NCBI GenBank assembly: GCA_026414745.1
Contig: JAOAIK010000030.1
Coordinates: forward strand, 62,001-126,000
Length of the DNA: 64,000 bases
DNA from: Roseococcus sp.
GTDB taxonomy: Bacteria; Pseudomonadota; Alphaproteobacteria; Acetobacterales; Acetobacteraceae
Direction of reading: 5' to 3'
Shown here: in pieces, positions 17,232 through 24,394 of the stretch
How positions within the stretch are numbered: the stretch's first letter is position 1
How the letters are laid out: each line of letters opens with the position of its first letter
Notes under the pieces: generated by a model
What the model saw: the letters and a program-made list of their open reading frames with translations, nothing else
Database searches by the model: none
What the model was told of the DNA's origin: nothing
Made by a program: the position numbers and the translations under genes

Positions 17232-18009
17232 GGGAGGCGCCCTCCGGAACGCCGACGGAGGCGGGGTCCGTGCCGAGATAGGCCGCCTGCACCTCGGGGT
17301 TGCGGCTCACGCTCGCGTAGTCGCCCTCGGCCAGCACCTGGCCGCGCGTGAGCACCGTGATCACGTCGCTCAGCCCCTCGACCACCTTGAGGTTGTGCTC
17401 CACGAGCAGGACCGTCCGGCCCTTCGAGACGCGCTTGATCAGCGCCACGATGCGGTCCACGTCCTCGTGCGTCATCCCGGCCGTGGGCTCGTCGAGCAGC
17501 ATCATCTGCGGGTCCATCGCCAGGGTGGTGGCGATCTCCAGCGCGCGCTTGCGACCGTAGGGAAGCTGCCCGGCCTGCAGCGTCGCGTAGTCCGTCAGGC
17601 CGACATCCTCGAGCAGCTCCTCCGCGCGGCGGTTGTAGCGGTCGAGCACCGTCTCGGAGCGCCAGAAGTCGAAGCTGCCGCCCCGTTCGCGCTGCAGCGC
17701 CACCCGCACGTTCTCGAGCACCGTCAGATGCGGGAAGACCGCCGAGATCTGGAAGGAACGGATGAGGCCGAGCCGCGCCACCTCGGCGGGCTTCATGCTG
17801 GTGATGTCGCGCCCGTCATAGACGATGCGCCCGCGCGTCGGGATCAGGAACTTGGTGAGCAGGTTGAAGCAGGTCGTCTTGCCAGCCCCGTTGGGGCCGA
17901 TCAGCGCGTGGATACTGTTGCGCCTGACGCTGAGGTTGACGCCCTGCACCGCGACGAAGCCGCGGAACTCCTTCGTCAGATCCTCGGTCTGAAGGATGAT
18001 GTCGCTCAC
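17224..18009 (-). CDS. livG: Liv-type ABC transporter ATP-binding protein LivG (transporter 1)
   Basis: Partner ATPase of LivF. The 261-residue product has Walker A (LIGPNGAGKTTCF), the LivG-type variant signature LPYGRKRALEIA in place of LSGGQ, Walker B (MMLLDEPTAGM) and the switch histidine in LLVEHNL. The start codon is GTG at 18009. It is the first transporter gene, 120 bases after the xdhB stop on the same strand, with two hairpins in between. The transporter may therefore belong to the heterocycle operon or have its own promoter in that gap. Confidence 0.92.
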   Translation of the reverse strand: MSDIILQTEDLTKEFRGFVAVQGVNLSVRRNSIHALIGPNGAGKTTCFNLLTKFLIPTRGRIVYDGRDITSMKPAEVARLGLIRSFQISAVFPHLTVLENVRVALQRERGGSFDFWRSETVLDRYNRRAEELLEDVGLTDYATLQAGQLPYGRKRALEIATTLAMDPQMMLLDEPTAGMTHEDVDRIVALIKRVSKGRTVLLVEHNLKVVEGLSDVITVLTRGQVLAEGDYASVSRNPEVQAAYLGTDPASVGVPEGASHG

Positions 18010-18033
18010 CCGCCGCCGCCCCCTTGTCCGCTC

Positions 18034-18054
18034 CGCCGCATCGGCGATGCGGCG
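18034..18054 (-). other. Hairpin between xdhB and livG
   Basis: CGCCGCATC (18034-18042) pairs perfectly with GATGCGGCG (18046-18054) around a 3-base loop in the 120-base gap between xdhB and livG. With no T-run after it, partial termination, mRNA processing or a regulatory role are all possible. Confidence 0.45.
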
Positions 18055-18112
18055 CCCACCCTGTCCCGGCGCTCACGCGGCGCCTGTTGCCGCTTGTATG
18101 GCTGGGCATTCC

Positions 18113-18128
18113 GGCGCTGGCAAGCGCC
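18113..18128 (-). terminator. Possible weak terminator or processing hairpin directly after xdhB
   Basis: GGCGCT (18113-18118) pairs with AGCGCC (18123-18128) around a 4-base loop immediately beyond the xdhB stop. On the transcribed (minus) strand no U-run follows, so termination would be inefficient at best. Confidence 0.25.
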
Positions 18129-18129
18129 T

Positions 18130-20421
18130 TTACGCGCCGCGCGCGGCTGCCCTGATTTTGAGCAGGATCCTCTCGGGCGTGGCGGGCAGGTCGAGGCTCG
18201 CCAGCCCCGTCGCGTCGCGCAGCGCGTTCACCACCGCCGTGGCCAGCAGCAGCGGGGGCTCGCCCACCGCCTTGGAGCGGAAGATGGTGTTCGCCCGCGC
18301 CGGCGCCCCCTCGAGCAGCCGCACCTTCAGCACCGGCGGCGCATCGCGCGAGCCCGGGATCTTGTAGGTGGAGGGGCCGAGGGTGCGCTGCCGGCCCGCC
18401 TCGTCCCACCAGAGTTCCTCGGTGGTGAGCCAGCCCATGCCCTGCACGAAGGCGCCCTCGATCTGGCCGAGGTCGATCGCCGGGTTCAGGCTGCGCCCGC
18501 AATCCTGGACGATGTGCGCCGAGAGGCAGCGGTGTTCGCCCGTCAGCGTGTCCAGCAGCACCTCGGCCACCGCCGCGCCGTAGGTGAAGTAGAAGAAGGG
18601 CGCGCCCTTCATCGCCGCCGCGTCCCAGTGGATGTCGGGCGTGCGGTAGAAGCCGGTGGCGGAGAGGCTCACCCGCTCGCGCCAGCACAGCTTCGCGAGC
18701 TCGGCGAAGGAGAGGCGCTCGTTCGCTCCCGGCCGGGCGGGGAAGATGGCGCCGTCCTCGAACACCACCTCCTCGGGCGCGCAGCCGAAGCGGCGCGCCG
18801 CCACCTCCGTCATGCGCGCCTTGATGGCGCTGGCCGCGGCATGCGCCGCCCAGCCGTTGAGGTCGCTGCCGGTGCTGGCGGCGGTGGCGCTGGTGTTGGG
18901 CACCTCGGCCGTGCTGGTGGCGGTGATGCCCACCTGCTCGACCGGCACCGAGAACACCTCGGCCACCACCTGCGCCACCTTGATGAACAGGCCCTGGCCC
19001 ATCTCCGTGCCGCCATGGGCGAGGCGGATGGAGCCGTCGGTGTAGACATGCACCAGCGCGCCCGCCTGGTTCAGATGCACGATGCCGAAGCTGATGCCGA
19101 AGGCGCAGACGAAATGCCCGAGGCCGCGGCGCAGCGTCGGATGGGCGGCGTTGAAGGCGGCGATCTCGGCGCGCTTCGCCTCCCAGCCCGCATCGCGCTT
19201 GGCCTCGGCCATCACGCGGCGCGTCAGCGCGGGCTCGAGCGCCTGGCCATAAGGCGTGCGATCGGCGAGGTTGAGCGCGCGCAGCTCCTCCACGTCGCGG
19301 CCCAGATGCGCGGCGATGCGGTGCAGCACATCCTCCATCAGCAGCGCGCCCTGCGGGCCGCCGAACCCGCGGAAGGCGGTGTTGCTGACGTGATTGGTCT
19401 TGACCGCGCAGGCGGTGATCGTCACGTCGGGCACGGCGTAGCAGTTCAGCGCGTGGGTCAGCGCGCGGAACACCACGCCGCCCGACATGTCGAGGCTGTG
19501 CCCGCCATCGGCGGCGAGCAGCGCCTCGAGCGCGAGCAGCCGGCCCTCGGCGTCGAATCCCGCCTCCCAGCGGTAGAGGAAGGGGTGGCGCTTGCCGGTC
19601 GCGGCCATGTCGGCGCGGCGGGGCAGGCGCAGCTTCACCGGCCGGCGGGTCAGCCGCGCCCCCAGCGCCGCCGCCGCCGCCACCCAGCTCGCATTGCTCT
19701 CCTTGCCGCCGAAGCCGCCGCCCATGCGCCGGCAGGTGACGGTGATGCGCTGATAGGGCACGCCCAGCACCCGCGCCACGATGTGCTGCACCTCGCTCGG
19801 GTGCTGGGTGGAGGAGTGGACCAGCATCTCCTCCTCCTCGCCGGGGATGGCGAGGGCGATCTGCCCCTCGAGATAGAAATGCTCCTGCCCGCCGGCGCGG
19901 AACGTGCCGCCCAGGCGGTGCGGCGCGCGCGCCAGGGCGGCCGCGGCGTCGCCCTCGCGGATGGTCTGGGGCGGGACGAGCCAGGCCTGCCGCGCGAGGC
20001 CCTCCTCGATGCTCAGCACCGGCGGCAGGGGCGCGATGGCGGGGCGGATGGCGGCGGCCGCGCGCAGCGCCGCATCGCGCGTCTCGGCCACCACCAGGGC
20101 CAGCGGCTGGCCGTGGTGCTCCACCACCCCCTCGGCCAGCATGGGCTCGCCCGTGCCGATGGGGGCGATGTCGTTCTCGCCCGGGATGTCGGCGGGGGTG
20201 AGGATGCGCACCACGCCGGGCATGGCGCGGGCGGCCGCGAGGTCGAGCCGCTGGATCCGCCCATGCGCCACGGGCGAGAGGGCGAGGGCGGCGTGCAGGG
20301 TGCCGGCGGGCTCGGGGAGGTCGTCGAGGAAGCGCGCCTCGCCGCGGGCGTGGCGCAGCGCGCTGTCATGGCGCATCGCCTGGCCGGCGCGGCGCAGCGG
20401 CTGGGGCGCGCCGTCCGTCAT
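18130..20421 (-). CDS. Xanthine dehydrogenase-family molybdenum-binding subunit (XdhB-like)
   Basis: Large catalytic subunit of a molybdenum hydroxylase that inserts water-derived oxygen next to a ring nitrogen. The 763-residue product has the N-terminal a/b-hammerhead domain (to about 120), CRRMGGGFGGKESN (molybdopterin contact), NTAFRGFGGPQGAL, GGTEMGQGLFIKVAQV and the catalytic glutamate region SKAVGEPPLLLA near the C-terminus. By sequence it resembles bacterial xanthine dehydrogenase XdhB. No XdhC chaperone or other purine-degradation gene is nearby, while enamidase and hydroxynicotinate reductase genes are, so hydroxylation of a pyridine compound is at least as likely. It overlaps xdhA by four bases (ATGA). 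Confidence 0.85.
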   Translation of the reverse strand: MTDGAPQPLRRAGQAMRHDSALRHARGEARFLDDLPEPAGTLHAALALSPVAHGRIQRLDLAAARAMPGVVRILTPADIPGENDIAPIGTGEPMLAEGVVEHHGQPLALVVAETRDAALRAAAAIRPAIAPLPPVLSIEEGLARQAWLVPPQTIREGDAAAALARAPHRLGGTFRAGGQEHFYLEGQIALAIPGEEEEMLVHSSTQHPSEVQHIVARVLGVPYQRITVTCRRMGGGFGGKESNASWVAAAAALGARLTRRPVKLRLPRRADMAATGKRHPFLYRWEAGFDAEGRLLALEALLAADGGHSLDMSGGVVFRALTHALNCYAVPDVTITACAVKTNHVSNTAFRGFGGPQGALLMEDVLHRIAAHLGRDVEELRALNLADRTPYGQALEPALTRRVMAEAKRDAGWEAKRAEIAAFNAAHPTLRRGLGHFVCAFGISFGIVHLNQAGALVHVYTDGSIRLAHGGTEMGQGLFIKVAQVVAEVFSVPVEQVGITATSTAEVPNTSATAASTGSDLNGWAAHAAASAIKARMTEVAARRFGCAPEEVVFEDGAIFPARPGANERLSFAELAKLCWRERVSLSATGFYRTPDIHWDAAAMKGAPFFYFTYGAAVAEVLLDTLTGEHRCLSAHIVQDCGRSLNPAIDLGQIEGAFVQGMGWLTTEELWWDEAGRQRTLGPSTYKIPGSRDAPPVLKVRLLEGAPARANTIFRSKAVGEPPLLLATAVVNALRDATGLASLDLPATPERILLKIRAAARGA

Positions 20422-21770
20422 GCGAAGACCTCGGCGGGCAGGCCGGCCTGGCGCAGCGCGAGGCGCCGCAGCAGGCCGCGCGCCCCCTCGAGCCGGTAGG
20501 CGGCGCTGCCGCGCCAGTCGCTGACCGGCGCGAAATCCAGCGCCTCGCCCGCCGCGCGCAGCGCCGCGTCGTCGAGCGGGCGGCCGATCAGCGCCGCCTC
20601 GGCGGGCGCGCAGCGCCGGGCCGTCGCGTCCATGCCCCCGAAGGCGAGGCGCGCGGCGCGCACCACGCCGCCCTCGATGACGAGGCAGGCGGCGAGGGAG
20701 ACGGCGCTGATGTCCTGGTCGTGCCGGCGCGAGAGCTTCTCCGCCGCCAGGAAGGCGCCGGCGGGCGGGCGCGGCAGGTGCACGGCGAGGATCAGCTCGT
20801 CCGGCGCCAGCGCGGTGCGACGGTAGCCGGTGAGGAAGGCCTCCACCGGCAGGCGGCGCAGCCCGCGCGGGCTCGCCAGTTCCACCTCCGCGCCGAGGGC
20901 GATCAGCACGGGCAGGGAATCGCCGATGGGCGAGGCGGTGCCGAGATTGCCCGCCACCGTGCCGAGCCCGCGGATCTGCCGCGAGCCGAGCCGCGCGAGA
21001 TAGGGCGCGAGCGGCGAAAGCGCCGGCTCGGCGCGGCAGAGCCCGAGCAGCGCCCGATAGGGGGCGGCCGCGCCGATGCGCCAGCCCCCGGCGCCGGCGG
21101 TGATGCCCTGCATCTCGGCCACGTTGAGCAGGCAGAGCACCTGCTCGGGCCGCTCGCGGTGCTCGGAGAGGCGCAGGCCGAGATCGGTGCCGCCCATCAG
21201 CACCCAGGCCGCGGGATGGGCGGCGCGGATCGCCAGCGCCTCCTCGAGCGTGGCGGGCAGGTGGAAGCCGCCGAAGCGCGCCGGGGCGCGGGGCGGCAGG
21301 GCGGGCGGCGGCGCGCCGTCATCCTCCATGCGCGCCATGGCGTCGAGGATGGGGCGATAGCCGGTGCAGCGGCAGAGATTGCCCGCCAGCGCCTCGTGCG
21401 GGTCGCCGCCCTCGCGGGTGTGCGCCCAGGCGCTCATCACGATGCCCGGGGTGCAGAAGCCGCATTGCGTGCCGTCGCTTTCGGCGAGGAGGCGCGGCAG
21501 GGGGTGCTCGGGCCCCAGCCCCTCGACGCTGCGCAGCGCGCGGCCATGCATCTGGCCCAGCGCGCAGAGGCAGGCGTTGATCGGCACGCGCGCGCCGTCC
21601 GCCTCCTCCAGCACCACGGTGCAGGCGCCGCAATCGCCCTCCGCGCAGCCCTCCTTGGTGCCGGTGAGCCCTTCGGCGCGCAGCCAGTCGAGCAGCGTCA
21701 TCACCGGGGAGACCTCACGCGGCAGGCGGCGCGGCGCGCCGTTCAGCACGAACTCGATCTGTTCCTGCAT
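20418..21770 (-). CDS. Xanthine dehydrogenase-family small subunit, [2Fe-2S] plus FAD (XdhA-like)
   Basis: Electron-transfer subunit for the following molybdenum subunit. The 450-residue product carries a plant-type [2Fe-2S] domain (C42, C47, C50 and C67 or C69), the second helical [2Fe-2S] domain (C103, C106, C133, C135 in TQCGFC and NLCRCTGY) and a FAD-binding domain (about 165-440, with LMGGTDLGLRLSEH and GTVAGNLGTASPIGDSLP). This is the fused XdhA arrangement. It lies 40 bases after the AA_synth gene and overlaps xdhB, in the same operon as the enamidase. Confidence 0.88.
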   Translation of the reverse strand: MQEQIEFVLNGAPRRLPREVSPVMTLLDWLRAEGLTGTKEGCAEGDCGACTVVLEEADGARVPINACLCALGQMHGRALRSVEGLGPEHPLPRLLAESDGTQCGFCTPGIVMSAWAHTREGGDPHEALAGNLCRCTGYRPILDAMARMEDDGAPPPALPPRAPARFGGFHLPATLEEALAIRAAHPAAWVLMGGTDLGLRLSEHRERPEQVLCLLNVAEMQGITAGAGGWRIGAAAPYRALLGLCRAEPALSPLAPYLARLGSRQIRGLGTVAGNLGTASPIGDSLPVLIALGAEVELASPRGLRRLPVEAFLTGYRRTALAPDELILAVHLPRPPAGAFLAAEKLSRRHDQDISAVSLAACLVIEGGVVRAARLAFGGMDATARRCAPAEAALIGRPLDDAALRAAGEALDFAPVSDWRGSAAYRLEGARGLLRRLALRQAGLPAEVFA

Positions 21771-21810
21771 GCTGTCCGCCCCGGCCCTCTCGCCGCAGCT
21801 TACGGCGATG

Positions 21811-22389
21811 TCATCTGAGCCCGTCCTCGCCGATGATGCCCTCGACCGTCAAGCCGCCGATGCGCGGCAGCGGCCGCCCGCCATCGGTCAGCGCGAGGCA
21901 GAGCAGGATTTCGTCGCGCGCCGGCGCATCGGGCAGGCGGAACTCGATGGCGTCGAAATGGCTGCGGACATAGGCCGCGTCCTTGTGGCCGAGGGGGATG
22001 TCGATCGCCGTGCCGGGGCCCCCGCGCTTCTTGGCCGAGGGAATCAGCGCGGGCCCCTTGCCGAGCGCGGCGCGCACCGGCGCACCCATCTTCGGGTGCA
22101 GCAGGGCGGCGGCGTGCTCGAGCTCGCCCGCCTCGCCCACAATGGCGGCCTTGCCGAAGCTGTGCACCTTGGCGCCCTCGATGCCGAGGGCCGCGATGGC
22201 GCGCGCGGCGAGCTCGGCGCCCAGCGTCGCGCCCGCGTCGATCAACGGCGAGAGATCCTCGACATAGCGGCCGGCGAAGGGGTTCTCGATCACGCAGGCG
22301 GCGACGGCGCGGCGGATGGGGGGCGCGACCGCGCGCCCCGCCTCGCGCACGGTCTCGTGGACCAGCACGGCCCAGGCGCGCGGGGTCAT
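21811..22389 (-). CDS. AA_synth (DUF1185)-family protein, function unproven
   Basis: A 192-residue protein that I recognise as the family annotated as 'amino acid synthesis' protein (PF06684), whose biochemical role is not established. Visible conserved blocks are ENPFAGRYVEDLSPLID, GAKVHSFGKAAIVG, ELEHAAALLHPKMGAPVR, and a C-terminal LALTDGGRPLPRIGG. No signal peptide or membrane segment. Its start overlaps the enamidase stop in an ATGA, showing tight coupling. A place in the ring-opening part of the pathway, perhaps acting on the enamidase product, is inferred from position alone. Confidence 0.8.
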   Translation of the reverse strand: MTPRAWAVLVHETVREAGRAVAPPIRRAVAACVIENPFAGRYVEDLSPLIDAGATLGAELAARAIAALGIEGAKVHSFGKAAIVGEAGELEHAAALLHPKMGAPVRAALGKGPALIPSAKKRGGPGTAIDIPLGHKDAAYVRSHFDAIEFRLPDAPARDEILLCLALTDGGRPLPRIGGLTVEGIIGEDGLR

Positions 22390-23546
22390 GCCAGCAGCTC
22401 CGGGATGCGCGCGGCGGGGGGCGTGTTGCGGCTGCGGCCGCAGACCACCTTGCCGTCCACCAACACCATGCCGATGCCGGGCAGCTCGCCCTCCGCCAGG
22501 GCCTCGGCCGCATCGCGCCCCGCCCCGCCGATGGGGGCGTCGAGCAGCACCAGGTCCGCCGCGCGCCCGGGGGCGATCACGCCCGCCTCGATGCCGCGCC
22601 AGCGCGCCGTGTTCCCCCCCGCCGCCGCGATGGCGATGCCGGGATCGAGCCCGCCCAGCGCGCAGAGGAGGGAGATGGTCCGCAGCACGCCGAGCGGCTG
22701 CACGCCCGAGCCCGCGGGGCTGTCCGTGCCGATCACCAGCCGGTCGAGCCGGCCCATCTCGCGCAGCACGCCCAGCGCATGCAGCGCGTTGCGCGGGTTG
22801 CCGTTGTGCACCACCTCGATGGCGCGGCGCGTGCCCTCGATCACCTTCGTCAGCTCCGCGCGCGGCAGCGAGGTGGGGCCGCCATTGATGTGCGCCACGA
22901 TGTCGGCGTCGGCGGCGATGACCACCGGCGCGGCCATGAGGTTGGAGCCCGCGATGGAGGGCCCGCCGCAATGGATCATGGCGTTGAGCCCGGCGGCGCG
23001 CACCCAGCCCATCACCTCGGCCACCTCGGCCTCGTCCTTCACGGTGCCGAGGCCGAACTCGCCCACGAAGCGCACGCCGGCGCCGGCCATCTCGGCATAG
23101 TCGGCGGCGGTGAGGCCGCGCTCGGGCACCGGCGCGCCGGCCAGCACCCGCGCGCCGAGCGGCCGGAAGGCGGAGAAGGCGCGCTGCGCGGCGATGGCGA
23201 GCGCCTTCACCCCCACGGGGTCGCGCGGCCTGCCGGGCAGATGCACCTCGCCCGCGCTGATCAGGGTGGTGGTGCCGCCCTGCACCATCCCCTCGATCCA
23301 GCCGAGCTGGTTCTGCCGCGGCGTCCAGTCGCCGAAGGCCGGATGGACGTGGTTGTCGATCAGCCCGGGCATGACGGCGCAGCCATGCGCCTCGATCACC
23401 GTCGCCCCGGCCGTGTCGAGATCGGCCGCGCGGCCGATGGCGGCGATGCGCCCCTCCTCGATGAGGATCGCATCCGCATCGAGCAGCGGGGCCGCGATGT
23501 CGCCCGAGAAGACGAGGCCGAGCCCGCGCAGCACTGTCCTGGTCAT
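22386..23546 (-). CDS. ena: Enamidase-like amidohydrolase (6-oxo-1,4,5,6-tetrahydronicotinate ring opening)
   Basis: A 386-residue metal-dependent amidohydrolase. From memory of the Eubacterium barkeri enamidase of nicotinate fermentation, this sequence shares its distinctive blocks in the right order: SGDI near residue 14, HLPGRPRDP, FVGEFGLGTVKDEAE, VAHINGGPTS, GTDSPAGSGVQPLGVLR and the C-terminal SRNTPPAAR. The metal site HVH is at DNHVHP. Enamidase hydrolyses the cyclic enamide formed by 6-hydroxynicotinate reductase to 2-formylglutarate. The ATG at 23546 is used; an upstream in-frame ATG at 23618 would add 24 residues and run into the divergent promoter region. It is the first gene of the minus-strand operon. 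Confidence 0.85.
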   Translation of the reverse strand: MTRTVLRGLGLVFSGDIAAPLLDADAILIEEGRIAAIGRAADLDTAGATVIEAHGCAVMPGLIDNHVHPAFGDWTPRQNQLGWIEGMVQGGTTTLISAGEVHLPGRPRDPVGVKALAIAAQRAFSAFRPLGARVLAGAPVPERGLTAADYAEMAGAGVRFVGEFGLGTVKDEAEVAEVMGWVRAAGLNAMIHCGGPSIAGSNLMAAPVVIAADADIVAHINGGPTSLPRAELTKVIEGTRRAIEVVHNGNPRNALHALGVLREMGRLDRLVIGTDSPAGSGVQPLGVLRTISLLCALGGLDPGIAIAAAGGNTARWRGIEAGVIAPGRAADLVLLDAPIGGAGRDAAEALAEGELPGIGMVLVDGKVVCGRSRNTPPAARIPELLA

Positions 23547-23606
23547 GCAAGCCTCCCCCACCCGGGGCCAGCGTAGTTTCCGATTGAGCGGCGCGCCAAG
23601 GGGCCG

Positions 23607-23619
23607 CATGCTTTGCATG
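23607..23619. promoter_or_regulatory. Candidate operator in the divergent enamidase / FAD-subunit promoter region
   Basis: CATGC-TTT-GCATG is a perfect 5+3+5 palindrome near the middle of the 95-base gap between the two divergent operons, a sensible place for one regulator to control both. On the minus strand, TTGGCG and TACGCT spaced by 18 bases upstream of the enamidase start could be its promoter. No regulator gene is adjacent, so the binding protein is unknown. Confidence 0.3.
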
Positions 23620-23641
23620 ACAAGATCCGGAGTGGGCGAGG

Positions 23642-24394
23642 TTGGGGAACTACTGGCGGCCCGCGACGCTGGAGGCGGCGCTGCGGATTCTCGGGGAGGA
23701 GTCGCCGCGGCCGCTGGCCGGCGGCACGGATGTCTATCCGGCGCTGGCCCAGGCCGCCGCCTGGGGCGCGGCGGAGGCGCCCGCGCTGCTCGACCTGACG
23801 GGCATCGCGGCGCTGCGCGGCGTGACGCGGAGGGGCGGGGTATGGCGCATCGGCGCCCTCACCCCCTGGGCGGCGCTGCGCGACGCCCCGCCCGCGCCGG
23901 GATTCCGCGCGCTGGCCGAGGCGGCGGCGCAGGTCGGCGGGCGGCAGATCCAGGCGCGCGGCACCATCGGCGGCAATCTCTGCAACGCCTCGCCGGCGGC
24001 CGATGGGGTGCCGCCGCTGCTCATCCTCGATGCGTCGGTGGAGCTCGCCTCGCGGCGCGGGCAGCGCGTGCTGCCGCTGCGCGCCTTCCTCCTCGGCAAC
24101 CGCCGCACGGCGCGCGCGCCGGATGAGATCCTCACGGCCATCCTCGTCCCCGTGGAGGCGGCCGAGGCGCCCTCGGTCTTCCTCAAGCTCGGCGCGCGGC
24201 GGCATCTCGTCATCTCCATCGCCATGGTGGCGGCGAGCGCCAACGGGCGTGTGGCGGTCGGCGCCTGCTCCGAGGTCGCGCGGCTGTGGGAGGAGGGGGT
24301 GGCGCCGATCGGCGATGTGCGCGCCAGCGCCGACTACCGCCGCGCCGCGGCCGAGGAGCTGGTGGCGCGCGCCCGCGCGCGGCTCGCGGCATGA
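23642..24394 (+). CDS. FAD-binding subunit of a molybdenum hydroxylase (CoxM/NdhF-like)
   Basis: A 250-residue flavoprotein subunit. The two FAD motifs are visible: LAGGTDVYPALAQA (about residue 26) and GGRQIQARGTIGGNLCNASPAADG (about 98-121). The C-terminal domain is short, as in NdhF- and CoxM-type subunits. It passes electrons from the iron-sulfur centres of the next gene's product to an acceptor. The only sensible start is a TTG at 23642 preceded by GGAG; no in-frame ATG fits. The stop overlaps the start of the following gene by four bases (ATGA). This is the first gene of the four-gene plus-strand operon. Confidence 0.85.
   Translation: MGNYWRPATLEAALRILGEESPRPLAGGTDVYPALAQAAAWGAAEAPALLDLTGIAALRGVTRRGGVWRIGALTPWAALRDAPPAPGFRALAEAAAQVGGRQIQARGTIGGNLCNASPAADGVPPLLILDASVELASRRGQRVLPLRAFLLGNRRTARAPDEILTAILVPVEAAEAPSVFLKLGARRHLVISIAMVAASANGRVAVGACSEVARLWEEGVAPIGDVRASADYRRAAAEELVARARARLAA

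Noticed and set aside
17035-20499. A 1154-codon open frame on the plus strand
   Set aside because: Antisense to livF, livG and xdhB, whose motifs are unmistakable; the frame has His/Arg/Gly-rich low-complexity sequence only.
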